Shown here piece after piece: positions 31,255-42,540 of a stretch of 64,000 bases of DNA (positions are counted from its first letter, which is position 1; every line of letters starts with the position of its first letter). Below the pieces are notes generated by a model. The model ran no database searches. It was not told the DNA's origin and saw nothing but the letters and a program-made list of their open reading frames with translations. Both the position numbers and the translations under genes were made by a program. The DNA comes from Viridothelium virens (Eukaryota > Ascomycota > Dothideomycetes > Trypetheliales > Trypetheliaceae). The stretch covers positions 62,001-126,000 of the forward strand of contig ML991845.1 of NCBI GenBank assembly GCA_010094025.1, read 5' to 3'.

Positions 31255-34200
31255 ATGAACGGCACTCCGCGACTTCGTTCGGCCTTCCCATCAACTCCCC
31301 AGAGCACATCGCGGACTCCCAATGGCGCAGCTACTTCAGGTGGCCCAAATTTGGGCTCGCCGAGTCCGGGTGCCAGCTTTGGGACCGAAGAGAGACCTTC
31401 GTCAGGCCCTTATATTCCATTAGAGACCTTAGACGCCCCGTCACAGCGCCTTTACGTCTTTGGCTTCTGGACTGCTCTTCTATGCTGGCGACTCTACGAT
31501 TTCTACAACCTGACTGTTGACGATTCGGAGTCTTTCTGGCTGTTTCTGAAGTGGATTGCATTCGATGGTGTCTTTCTTTTTTCTCTTCCCAGTTTACGAA
31601 TTCCATGGCTAGAATGGTCGACATCAACAATGGTCGGCATTTTCCTAGCTCACGCTGCCCTAGATATCATGCTGATGTTCAGAATTGGGGTGAGTTGATC
31701 TATTCTATCGAATAACGCTACTCTAACGTTGTCATACCATAGATACCCTTCCAAGCAGCCTTGATAGCGCTATCGAAGCTCCTGTACGATCGCGAACTTG
31801 CCCTCTCAGAAGTGAACGTCAAGCCTGCAGATATCATACACAACTCGTCTCTCATCCTTGGAAGGCAGATCATTCATATCTTGCCGGAAGGGTCTGCACT
31901 TCTGGATCCCATCAGGGAGCCCCACTGCCTTGGTCGAGACCGAGCATCAATTGCTTTACCCATCCAAATCAACCAGACCAATCCAAGGCTCATTGAACTT
32001 CTCCGAGTCGATTTGGAAACATCTGCGCAAGAGATGATTACCATAACTTCGTCGCAACTGAAGAAGATGCACAAGGCCGCCAGTAGAGCCGAACCTCATC
32101 TAGGGGTCAACGATCCTCGTACTATGTTCTACGACGTGAGGAGAACCGGTCGCTATAGTCTTGGGAAAGTCATCGACGAATCAAAACTAGAGGTACAGAC
32201 AAAATACTCGGAGGCCATCGTGGTATCATGCCCAGAAGCCAGGATTCTGACCGCTGAAACCGACAAATGCAAAGGGCAGCTGTCAAATCTTACGATGCAG
32301 ATTGACGGAACGCCGCCTCTCAGAATTAAATACCAAAAAGTCATTAATGGTGTAGAAAGAGAAGCTTCGTTTCAAAGCGTGCAGCCAGATGATTTCTCTT
32401 CCCCACTGATCCGCCAAGACACCGGTAGCATGGTACCTGTTGGGCATTCCAATATCTCATGGGCCCGATCTCAGCGTATGCTCATTCCACTCAATGAGAC
32501 TTTAGGTCACGGGGGCCGTTGGTTATATTCGCTTGAGGAAGTCCAAGATGCGCTTGGCAACATCGTCAAATACACAGTCGGAGACGAGCAAAGTGGTCGG
32601 AACCGTCCTTCGAAAGGACACCTCAGCCATAGTCTTACTGTGCACGAACGACCTACTCTGCAATTCAAAAATCGAGATCCTCTGAAGATTCCGAAAGGCT
32701 ACTCTACGGCCATGCCATTGCAGTATGGCTCTAGCGCTACCAACAAGCAGCCGTTAGGCGACTTTCCACATCGACTGCAATACAGATTCACTCCAGAAGA
32801 CGAAATTCTGGGCAACGGGGATCACAGCAGTTCACCATTGGAAGTACCGGTTGAAATCAATTCCCTGCAACAACCCATCAGCCTCAGAGAGTCCGGCTTG
32901 TATAGTCTGCAATCTATAGAGACGGCCTACTGCGCTGGGGAAATTCTTGAACCAGCCTCTTTGATCCTGCAAAATCCTCCAGAACCTGACTTGACCATCA
33001 ATTCGGAAGAGATCTTTGATAAATGTGCCCAAAATCCTGTTGGCCTTGCGGTCGACCTGGATCTGACCGGTTCGCCTCCTTTTACGGTGAAATACACATC
33101 GCAGAGGAAAGGAGCAAGAGAAAGTTTTGAAGCAGAGGAACATGTGCCGAGCTTAAGAGGACAAGTGACACTGAAACCACCTACTGCTGGACATTACATC
33201 TACACCTTCACTGAAGTTAGTGATGATGTATATGTGGGGTATTCTTTGCGACATAAAAACCTTGTTCTGGAGCAACATGTCAAGCCAGCAGCTTCGGCCT
33301 CATTCATCAATCCACAACAATCCAGACGTATTTGCATCGACCAGAAAGCTAACTTCGACATAAGATTCAAGGGAGAGAGCCCGTGGAATCTGGAGTATGA
33401 GCTTGTCCATGGAGGTCGACGAACCAAGCATAGCATCAACGGCATCGAGAGTGACACGTACAAGATTGAGACCGAGCCTTTGGCGAACGGCGGTCAATAC
33501 ACACTGACTTTGGCGAGTGTCACGGACAATCGGCGCTGTAAAGAATTCCTGGAGCAGCACGCCAAGATCGATGTCCGGCATCAGAGACCAAAGGTCGGGT
33601 TTGGTTATATCGAAGGTCATCGGGATGTCAAAATTCTTCAAGGCAAGGACGTGAAATTGCCCATCAGACTTGTCGGAGAAGCACCATGGACTGTGTCGTG
33701 GGCTGAGATCAACAAGCCGGAGCAAGCAGCGACTCAGACTATATACAGTGCTAATGATTTTATCTCCGTGCGAAACCCTGGTACCTATGAGCTTCTGGCT
33801 GTGAACGATCAATGTCCTGGCGTAGTGGATGAAGAAGCTAACCGATTCAACGTACAATGGGTTCCCCGACCCCAGATCAAAGTTGCCGAAAACAGTATAC
33901 AAGAGCGTCTGGGGGATAACCGCTATGTCAAGACAGAAGTTTGCGAAGGTGACGAAGACTCTCTTGACCTCCTTTTCACCGGATCACCTCCATTCGATGT
34001 AAAGTATGAGGAACACCAACATCCAGAACGCCGTCCGAAATCCCTCTCAAACAAGGAACTGAACGGGGCTCTTGGCACTGCTTCTGTCCGCATGGACACG
34101 TCGATTGCCGGGAACTACGAGTACAGATTTTCTCACCCAAGCGATGCTAACTACGACAGAGAGTCAAAGAAAGCTGATGCCCTTGTTGTATCTCAACATG

Positions 34201-35150
34201 TCAACTCCCGCCCCAGTGCAGCTTTCGCCTCTCCTGGAAAGACATACAGTTATTGCTCATCTGACGCCCACACCTCAGGAGAAGAGCTCATCCCCGTGAA
34301 ATTCAGCGGCGCTCCCCCCTTCTACCTCGAAGTCGAAATCAAGCACCACGGTCTCGGCAAACCCTCCATCCTCCCCTTTCCCAAAATCCCCAGCACCTCC
34401 TGGGACCTGCGCATCCCACACACGAAGCTCAAATCCGGCCACTCCGCCCTCACCATCCGCAGCGTGCGCGACGCCCGCGGCTGCCAGCGCAAATTCGACA
34501 CCACGCCTCCTCACTACGCGCGCGACCCCAGCGCCTCCTCCTCGTCGCGCGTGCAGATCGCAGTGTTCGACGCGCCCTCCATCACGCCGCTGGAGTCGAA
34601 GACCGACTTCTGCGTCGGCGAGCACCTCTCCTTCACCCTCTCGGGCCAGCAGCCCTTCGCCGTCTTCTACGACTTCGATGGCGGCGCCCGCAAGGCCTCC
34701 GTCCCCAGCAACACCTTCCGCCGCCTTGCCGAGCGGCCGGGCACGTTCGCTATCACAAGCCTCCAGGATGCGAGCTCCTCGTGCAAGGCGCCGGTCGCGT
34801 TGGAGCGCCGTGTGCATCCGTTGCCCAGCGTAAGGGTGAGTAAGGGGAAGGAGACGCGCACGGATATTCATGAGGGGGGCACGGCGGAGATTCTGTTTGA
34901 GTTTGGGGGCACGCCGCCGTTTGAGTTTACGTTCATCAGGAGTGAGAATGTGGGGAAGGGTGGTGGTGGCGGGAAGCGGCCTCAGATTTTGGAGTCGACG
35001 ACGCTGACGAGTGAGAGCTATGAGTTGCGGCATCCGGCGAGTGAAGAGGGGACGTATGAGGTGGTGGCCATTCGGGATGCGCATTGTTCGTATGCGAGGC
35101 CGGGGGCGGAGATTGGGACAGGGAAGGGGCAGAAGTTGCTGAAGTATTGA
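31255..35150 (+). CDS. POM152: Nuclear pore membrane glycoprotein POM152
   Basis: Pom152 anchors the pore complex and forms the lumenal membrane ring. CDS is join(31255..31689, 31743..35150), 1280 aa, close to the usual fungal length. The phase-0 intron is 53 nt (GTGAGT to ATAG). The N-terminal 65 residues are Ser/Pro-rich and cytosolic/pore-facing. Hydrophobic segments follow at about 66-84, 100-118 and 125-155. The rest is lumenal, with repeated Ig-like cadherin-type modules. Their recurring signature is easy to see: GTPPLRIKYQK, GSPPFTVKY, GESPWNLEYE, GEAPWTVSWAE, GSPPFDVKYEE, GAPPFYLEVE, GQQPFAVFYDF and GTPPFEFTF, i.e. about eight modules. Codon use shifts to GC-rich over the last third, which generates antisense frames there but no break in the protein. 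Confidence 0.95.
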
Positions 35151-35836
35151 GGGAGGGGATAGATTGTGGTCATAAGATGCATCAGAGGCGTCGGGATCTT
35201 TGCAGCGTTTAGATACCGTTTGCAGTTGTTGTTTGAGTCACTTTGATAGTCGCTGTATCTAGTTTTCAAAAGCACTTTCATGCATTTCGAAGTTTTCATA
35301 CTTGTCGAGGCGCCGATTCCAGCCCCGAACGTCAGTTTGGTGCATTGGACGAGAGAAGTTGAGTCCGGGAGTCACTCAATGTGCTGACATGAAGTGATGC
35401 GGCTTTCATCACGGTCGTTTGTCACGCCTTGCAACGCTCACGGAAATAAGCGGTTGAAGCATACGTGATTGTTAGATATCCGTGAAGTCAGGTAAGACTT
35501 GCGAGATGAAATGAAAGTTGAGTTCACTGATCTGCAACGTCTGAAAGAGTCTCGATATCATTAGTGAATCGCGACTCTCCCACAGTCACCCTTCAATTCT
35601 AGCGCGAAGTAGGTACCTATCACGAACTCCCATCATCCTTCAATTCTCGCACGATCACTTCCCCATTCTCTTCACATCAGTCGTCATCACGGTCCGTAAA
35701 ATTTACTCTCACTCAAGGCTGCCTTACCTAGGTAACTCGATGCCCCTTCTTCTTTTCCCAACTACAACCTCCAACATTCTTGAGCTCTTCAAGCGTCTTC
35801 CATCAATCAATATCGCACTTCTGCAATACAGTCAAC
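35151..35836. promoter_or_regulatory. Intergenic, upstream of a 2EXR-like gene
   Basis: Two palindromes of the same kind lie here: TAGGTACCTA at 35610-35619 and TTACCTAGGTAA at 35724-35735, the latter about 100 bp before the start at 35837. No other gene is visible. Confidence 0.45.
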
Positions 35837-36559
35837 ATGCCGTTCCCGTTTCTCAAGCTCCCTGCCGAGCTTCGGCTGGAAATCTACAAGAATCTACTCC
35901 CGGAGAAGCGTGTCTACATTCGTCATAATGACCTTCTCCCTTCCGGTAAAGTTGCACTCTCCTCCAACGGCATCACCGTCGCATCCACATGCCAACAAAT
36001 CCAAAAGGAGATTCTTCCACTGCTCATCAAGAATGAGCTTCTCGTTTTCCTTTTCCATTCTCGGCCGACGGTATTGAGGTGGGGGCGAATGCTAGACTGT
36101 AACACACGCCTCTTTACCTGCATGCAAGAAATCTACGATGCTGCAGCCTTGCCCGAGGCTGACCGTAAGGCCTTCGTGGAATGCGAAGATGGTACCGTTT
36201 TCAAGGCGGACGCATTATCCTTCGCCAAGCTCGCGCCAGCGGTACAGAAGTTGTGGTTCATTATCCAAGGCGAAGACCCGGAGGACTATTACGAAGCCGG
36301 CATGGAGCTGGACGACGAGGAGCTGGACGAGGAGAAATGGGAATTGGAATTACGCCTCTATCTCCGATTGGAGAGTAATAATGGGAATTGGTTGTTCGAG
36401 ATGGCGAAGAAGCCTCATACGGTCGACTGGAACTTTCAAAGAGTGGGGCGAGGAGACGGTTGGCAAGTCGTCGGAAGGTACGTGGAAGATGATGACGAGC
36501 GTATGATGCGGGCGCAACACATACGTGACAGGTTTAAGTATAGGCTCATCGCGGGGTGA
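35837..36559 (+). CDS. 2EXR/F-box-like fungal orphan protein
   Basis: An uninterrupted 240-codon frame. The N-terminus (FLKLPAELRLEIYKNLLP) is the signature of the F-box-like/2EXR proteins that are expanded in Dothideomycetes and relatives. It is followed by CQQIQKEILPLLIKNELLVF, the second typical block (old members read C..I..EA..LLY..N...F). Residues of about 155-175 are acidic (EDPEDYYEAGMELDDEELDEE). No signal peptide or membrane segment is present. The ATG at 35837 has a good context (TCAACATGCC) and sits just before the conserved motif, so the upstream in-frame codons are not used. Function is unknown; a substrate adaptor role is only an inference from the F-box resemblance. A second member lies at 43542. 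Confidence 0.85.
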   Translation: MPFPFLKLPAELRLEIYKNLLPEKRVYIRHNDLLPSGKVALSSNGITVASTCQQIQKEILPLLIKNELLVFLFHSRPTVLRWGRMLDCNTRLFTCMQEIYDAAALPEADRKAFVECEDGTVFKADALSFAKLAPAVQKLWFIIQGEDPEDYYEAGMELDDEELDEEKWELELRLYLRLESNNGNWLFEMAKKPHTVDWNFQRVGRGDGWQVVGRYVEDDDERMMRAQHIRDRFKYRLIAG

Positions 36560-37718
36560 TTCTGCCCTGTTGAAGAATATATAGATGGGGATTGAGAACT
36601 GCTAAATGTTTGTTGACGAGCGGGAATTTTCGACGCGATTCGGGCATGAAATACCTCGGCTTTAGCGTCGTGGTGGAAGCCAATGTCATGTTCTCAGGAC
36701 TGAAATCGTTGCTGCAATGGTGTAGAGTGAGAGTAAGGTCACCAAGCTCCGTAAGGGGCTTTTCTATCGATTCTTTCTTTAGATTATATCCATCTCCCCC
36801 CTTGCGTGTCGCTACCTCCGCTACTGAAAAAATGAGTAAGAACAAACCTAGGAAACGTGAGCTTATATCCGATACGCTGTACCACAGCAGCAGCTACACA
36901 GCACCCTCTCAAGAGACCCTGGCCTCGCGATCATGGGTTATCTGCCAGAGGTTCTCATCCGAGCTAACCTCTCAAGGATGATGCGTAGGTTGTGGGCGAG
37001 ACAAGTCATTCTCGCGCTACAAATTGGAAGGTAATACTGATATTCCCCAATCATCAGGTTGATTGCGCGTGGAGCGAGCACCTAATTTGTGTGCATTAAT
37101 TTGCGTGTACTTCACGCGTACCTCTCTCCTGCCCGAATTCTTTCACCGTCAGGCTTCCTATCCCCACTTCGCCAATCTTCTTCGCTAAAGTCCCCACGTT
37201 GAGTTATTTCGTACCGATTTCCACAAAATTTCTCGATCGCGACCATGGAATAGAGGATTGGGTGAGGTCTGCCAAACGAACTTTTCGTCTCTTCCTCCTC
37301 TCGTGGTGGCAAGCTAAGCACGGAACGGCCGAAGGATGCACGATGTGGGGGGTTCGTGGGAGTTGGTGGCGGTACCAATCAGGAATCCCATCATCTGCAT
37401 GTGCCAGCACGACGCGGACTTCATCACGTCAAAGCACCACTTCGAGGTCTGAGCATCGCTGAAGTCAAGACGTGAGCTCCAGCCATCCGATGCCTGCTTG
37501 GCGCGAGGACGGAGCCGCAATGCCTAATGAGCTAAAACGTCGATCAGGAACATTCGCCACCTTCTGGAAAAGGCTGTAGCTTGCTGCAGCCCAGGATGGC
37601 GTGCATCCGACTTTTCGACGAGAGCGCATGCTTAAAGGAGAGCTCTGTTCTCATTCTTCATATGTTTTTGTCCTTCTCTTCTTTCGTGTTTTTTTTTTTC
37701 TTCGCATTCTTCGAAAAC
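36560..37718. other. Intergenic, 1.2 kb
   Basis: The 3' end of the 2EXR-like gene and upstream region of the secreted esterase gene. Frames of up to 129 codons show no motifs. A T-rich stretch precedes the esterase start. Confidence 0.5.
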
Positions 37719-39325
37719 ATGGCATCCATTTCTACTCTTGTAGCTTTCGTAGCATTCTGCTCTCTGAGCTCTGCGGCGTCTGCGAGTTCCTTTGTAAATC
37801 AGACAACATGTAGTGGCAAGACATATACGTACCAACAGCTTGCAGGCTATGGTTTCATTCCCTCAGATGCGAGAGATAAATTTGGAGATACGATCGGTGG
37901 AATTGGCAGCTCCATCGCATTAGATAGAAGTTCATGGAGGAAGACAAACGCATCGAGCTACACCGGCACGCTCTGGACATTACCAGATCGTGGCTGGAAC
38001 ACGAACGGCACTCTCAACTTCCAGCCGCGCGTCCACAAGATCCAGATCGACTTCACACCGATGCCCAATGCCAGCGTTTCCAATCCCGCAGCACCCAACC
38101 TGGTATTGACATACCGAGACACCGTCGCCTTCACAGGCCCCGACGGCACACCCTTAACCGGCCTCGACGCCGACTTCACCGGCCACCTCACCTACCCCAA
38201 CTTCCCCGACCTCCCCAAAACCACCTTCACCGGCAACGGCTTCGGCGGCTTAGGCCCCGGCGGCATCCGCATCCCGGCCGACACCGAAGGGCTGGTCCTC
38301 GGCTCCGACGGCAGCTTCTGGGTCAGCGACGAATATGGGCCGTACATCTACCACTTCTCCAGCAGCGGCAGCATGCTGGCCGCGATCCGCCCATCAGATG
38401 CCTACATCCCCATGCGCAACAACACCGAGAGCTTCTCCGCCGACTCGCCTCCGCTGTACGACCCCAGCCTCGAGCCGATCCCCGCCGACAACCCGAGCGG
38501 TCGCGACAATAACCAGGGCTTCGAGGGGCTGACGGCGAGCCCGGACGGCACGAGGCTCTATGCCTTGCTGCAGTCGGCGCTGAATCAGGAGGGCGGACTG
38601 CATAAGACGGATCGTCGGTATGCAAGGCTGGTCGAGTACGATATTTCTAACTCGTCTTCGTCGGGCGCGCCAGTCTATGTTGCCGAGTACGTGGTGCCGC
38701 TTCCGCTGTATGACTCCTCGGGTGACGAACTGGTGGCGGCTCAGAGCGAGATCCACTATCTCTCGCCGACACAGTTCATTGTGCTGGCGCGGGATTCCAA
38801 TGCCGGGCGGGGGCAGTCGAGCTCGTTGAGTCTGTATCGGCATGCGGATGTGTTTGATATTGCGAATGCGACGGATGTGAAGGGGGCGGACAACGATGCG
38901 GTGAACGGGTCGATCGCGAGTGGGAAGGGGAAGTTGCATGATGGGGTTGTGCCGGCGACATACTGTAGCTTCTTGGACTATAATGTAAATGCGCAGTTGA
39001 ATCGGTTCGGGCTGCATAATGGAGGGAACCAAGATGGGGGCTTGTTGAATGAGAAGTGGGAGAGTTTGGCGTTGGCTCCGGTGGATGGCGAGGATGGGGC
39101 AGATGGAGAGTTTTTCTTGTTTAGTTTGAGCGACAATGATTTTATCACCCAGAATGGTAAGTGCTGGCAGCATACCGCCTCCATTCTCCGTTTGCTGATG
39201 CTATGCCAGGATATCTCAACAATGGCACCTTCAGATATGCCGACGGGTCGGGCGCCAACCTCGATAATCAGGCGCTCGTATTTCAGATAAGTCTCCCTCA
39301 GGGAGACAGTCCTTTGGTCAGTTAA
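37719..39325 (+). CDS. Secreted esterase-like/phytase-like protein
   Basis: A member of the phytase-like (esterase-like activity) family, beta-propeller proteins often secreted or periplasmic; the substrate is not known. CDS is join(37719..39156, 39210..39325), 517 aa. The 53-nt phase-1 intron has GTAAGT, CTGATG and CCAG, and splits the Gly codon of QNG-YLNNG. The N-terminus (MASISTLVAFVAFCSLSSA) is a clear signal peptide. Conserved-looking features include GIGSSIALD, LWTLPDRGWNTNG, ADTEGLVLGSDGSFWVSDEYGPYIYHF, NQGFEGLTASPDGTRLYALLQ, QFIVLARDSN and KWESLALAPV. Several N-glycosylation sequons (NQT, NAS, NGT, NNT) suit an extracellular protein. An in-frame upstream extension exists, but the signal peptide places the start at 37719. 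Strong GC/codon bias in the middle gives long artefactual frames on other frames. Confidence 0.92.
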
Positions 39326-39862
39326 GTTGAAACGTCAGGTTTGCAGTTTGGATTACGCAACTGGCATTGCTTCGGGATAACTCGCATTGAGCTAGGGTGT
39401 AACTATTGGACTTCGCAAGTACATATACGATGACAGGCTTGTCAAGAAAATCAAATGATTGCATGTTGTACATCTTGAACATGCCAGCGATGACGAGGCT
39501 ATGCATAGAAGCGAGAAAAGGGTCTGACCCTTATTCTGATAGCGTAGAGCCTTGACACAAGGGTCTTCCCTGCAACCCCTTCGCGTTCATGTAAAGATGG
39601 CAAAAGCTCGGGTTTACGATACCTCGATAATGGGTCTCAACGATAGCATTCTGTCACGATCTATGTATAGTTTGATCCGGATTGAAATGAGTATTTTTGA
39701 TTTCTCTATATTATATTTGTAGCCACTGTGATTTCTCTAAAATAAAGTCCCTCTGAGTTCTCTTCTAGGTCATATCTCACCAGTTCATTTCAACCACGGA
39801 TCTCAGCCGTTACTTCAGGGATCGCCGTCCTTCGATGTGTCTCTAAGTTCGATATGGTCGAC
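39326..39862. other. Intergenic, 3' of the esterase gene
   Basis: AT-rich in part (around 39670-39750), with no coding motif. It leads into the foldback repeat; weaker arm similarity may extend it leftwards to about 39831. Confidence 0.45.
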
Positions 39863-40035
39863 AGACCTTCATCTTTGATGATCTCACACTATTTCCAAGA
39901 CCGAGTTGATCGGTAGGCTCAAGAGTTCGGAATGGTCGAAGATGGATGGAGCCTTCGCTTCGTCCATTCCGATCCCTTGAGTCTACCGATCAAATCGGAC
40001 TTGGAAATAGTATGAGATCATCAAGACGAAGGTCT
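39863..40035. repeat. Imperfect foldback (inverted repeat) of 173 bp
   Basis: The left arm 39863-39941 and right arm 39958-40035 are reverse complements, with about nine differences over 79 positions by eye and a 16-nt loop. Shared blocks include GATGATCTCA, CTATTTCCAAG, TTGATCGGTAG and CGGAATGG. Weaker matching continues outwards to about 39831 and 40066 (TGTCTCT/AGAGACA). No transposase gene, clear terminal inverted ends or target duplication is visible. It may be a small nonautonomous element, a template for hairpin RNA, or an inverted duplication. Confidence 0.9.
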
Positions 40036-40457
40036 TGTCACCAGGCCGAGAGACATATTCGAGAAGCTGAATGTCTGTCACACCCGCAAGACCAACGTTA
40101 TAATGAGCCCACAGCGCATCTGCGTTGTTGTGCAACGTCGATAGTTGGAAACGCTGTCGGCTCCATTACGGGCAACACTGCTGACAAGCACACCGATCCG
40201 TATCTGATATACCTGGGTGGAGATCGCTAACCGCGCCGGATCCAAATCTGGGGGCCCTAGGAGGCCCTTCCTCTCTCTTCCACCATTCCTTATTCCATTT
40301 TCGTGAGCATGGTTTCGGGTATAAAATCTCCTCGGGCCAGTACAGTGATGGTAAACTACTAGTGGAAGGTTTGGAGCATTTGTGCCGCAGCTGGAATCAC
40401 CGACGGGTGGCAGTGGCAATGGAAGAACTTCCAGCACTTCAAGCACCCATCAAATTG

Positions 40458-41850
40458 GTATTCGGCTGGATTCTGGCGGCCCATACCTTGTTCTGAGTTA
40501 CGCAGAGGCTGGCGGCTAGTTCAGTGTCGATTCGGAGTCCTAGGGGGCTTGGATTGGCCCCTCTTGCTTGTCGAAAAGCCACCATTGGGCATACGGAGAC
40601 TGCTAGTTTGACTCTTGACACGCTTCGACGAGCCGCCACTGGATTCGGACTCGTCATCCTCATCATCTGGGGAGTTCCTCTTGAGTGAGGATGACGATGA
40701 TGTCGAGATGCACAGGAATCTCCAGATTTCAGTATGGTCATCTGGCTCCCGGATAAGGCGCCTCAATGCCATCCCAAATGATCGTGCATCATGAATTAAC
40801 TGGATCCGACAGGGTCTGTTTGATATGAGGTTCAGCGCGTGGTGCTGCCAGGATGGCCGTCAGTGGGCCATCCGTCTTGGTCTCCAGGAGCCTGTTCTCA
40901 AAACCGTGTACCCGAGACTGAAATAGGCCCGGTAGGGTATTGGGCTTAGGGCGCGGTGCTGCCAGGATGGTTGTTTATAGTCCATCCGGTTTTGATCGCT
41001 TGGTCCAGGAATCAGTAACTGATCGAATCCATGCTCAGTTGTGTACGCCATTGCTTCCATGCAATATAAAGCTGTCAGCACCGCCGACTGATCGTTTGGT
41101 TCAGGAACCAACGACCGATCGAACTTGTGCGCAGTGTGAGACTCCTCGCGCGGTGCCGCCAGGATGGTTGTCAAATAACCATCCGATGTAATAGCTTGGA
41201 GCTTGTTTTCGAAGCCATGAATCCGAAAATTCTCAGTAGCGCCTCTTGGATGAGGCCAACACCCCGGAAAAGGGGTTGCCTCATCCCCTGGGCGGAAACG
41301 TCCCGTTTGTATGCCATACTGGCAAATGGCTTGCAGCTTGTCTTGGGGCTCGTGAATCCGAGAACTGAGTAGCACTTCTTGGATGAAGTCGGTGTCATTG
41401 TCGTGTTCGTGGGTGAAGAGAATGGCGCAGGAGCTGGAGTCTGAAATCCGTCGACACCCTGGAAAAGGGTTCGGCCCATCTCCTGGGCCTTGCCAGTGAG
41501 TTTGTGACACGCAAAATCTGCGGAATGACACTCTTTACCGCAGAAGCGCGTGGATATCCTTCCCGCTCCATGATGCGGATGGTGCAAGCGGCCCTGTGCT
41601 CCGGAAAGTTTGCAGCTCCTTGTAGGGTACGATATGCTATCCCCTTCCCCTTCAGCACACCCCTTTGGTGGTAGCAGCCTTGGCCCCAGCCAATGTCCGC
41701 GTGAACATTGTCACAGAGCGCAGTCTTCGGATGGACCCCGTGTATGCTCGCTGCGAAGCGGATACTATTGGTGGAGGTCACAACGACGAGCTTTTGCTCA
41801 TCGATACTGAAGAAGAAGCTTGAGCGTCCGAAGAAAAAGCGTACCAAGTA
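40458..41850 (-). pseudogene. Coding-like relic or multi-exon orphan with a MYND-like tail
   Basis: Several long minus-strand frames overlap here without one continuous gene that I can justify. One frame carries STRFCGKECHSADFACHKL at 41498-41548, which resembles the second half of a MYND zinc finger (YC..EC...D...HK); the final Cys and a convincing first half are not evident. The frame spanning 40860-41531 holds repeated peptides: PFPGCWPH and PFPGCRRI, FENKLQAI and PQDKLQAI, FDRSLVPEPNDQ and FDQLLIPGPSDQ. A downstream frame (40521-40772) is Ser/Asp/Glu-rich (DDEDDESESSGG) with basic patches. Three adjacent frames keep protein-like composition, which fits either introns I cannot place or a decayed gene. 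Low confidence in any exact structure. Confidence 0.28.
40835..41500. repeat. Degenerate tandem/interspersed repeats
   Basis: Three copies of a block containing GGTGCYGCCAGGATGG occur at about 40835-40856, 40951-40970 and 41146-41166. A block of about 60 bp at 41193-41250 recurs at 41327-41386 (CTTG...GTGAATCCGA/GCCATGAATCCGA...CTTGGATGA). The GGAAAAGGGGTT...CCCCTGGGC block at 41263 recurs at about 41459. Copies are diverged. On the minus strand the repeats are mirrored at peptide level (see the coding-like relic). Confidence 0.75.
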
Positions 41851-41981
41851 TGACTATGATATGCTTATCTTGGAACTCAAGTGTCTTTCCACTGACTTGA
41901 TCCGTCGTAAGAGCCCGCGAGGGTGGAGGGCCTTTTATAGACCACGAAGTGCCACAGGTGGCTTATGCAGTGGGTCATGAG

Positions 41982-42540
41982 TAATGTAACGTTGCTTCGG
42001 GGTGGAGACTGGGAAGTTACTTGTTGGTGATATCTGTATGGGGCGATTGCGGGTGCCTCAACGTTACTTCTCAATAGCCTCCAGAGCGGGTCTTGGGTGA
42101 TGTGGCGTGGCTTCGGAGTGGAGACTGGGAAATGATACCTGTTGGTGATATCTATATGGGGCGATTGCAGGTGCCTGACTGGAATTCTCAGTGGCCTCTA
42201 GAGCGGGTCTTAGGTGATGTGATGTGGCTTCGGAGTGGAGACTGAGAAACGATCCTGATATCAGTGACATCTGTATAGAGCAGTTGCAGGTGGCTGACTG
42301 TACTTCTCAGTGAGCTCTAAAGCCGCCCTTGTCCAATGCAACGTTGCTTCACGGTGGAGACTGGGAAATAATCCTTGATACTGGTGATATCGGCGTGGGG
42401 TAATTGCAGGTGCCTCATTGAATTTCTCAGTGGACTTTAGAGCGGTCTTGGGCAATTCAACGTTGCTTCGGGGTGGAGACTGGGAAATGATCCTTGATAT
42501 TAGTGATATCTTCACAGGGCGAATGTAGGCGCCTGACTAT
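41982..42540. repeat. Minisatellite, about five units of ~118 bp
   Basis: The anchor GCTTCGGRGTGGAGACTG recurs (with small changes) at 41994, 42110, 42227, 42346 and 42465, giving spacings of 116, 117, 119 and 119 bp. Each unit also has a GTGATATC block, a GATTGCAGGTGCCTGACT block and a TCTCAGTGG...TAGAGCGGGTCTTGGG block. A partial unit may precede the first. Read on the minus strand, several units encode similar peptides (APAIAPYRYHQQ), though the unit lengths do not all keep frame. Confidence 0.92.

Noticed and set aside
38394-39173. 259-codon minus-strand frame opposite the esterase
   Set aside because: Arg/Ile-rich, with no motif; the sense frame has a signal peptide, family motifs and a clean intron.
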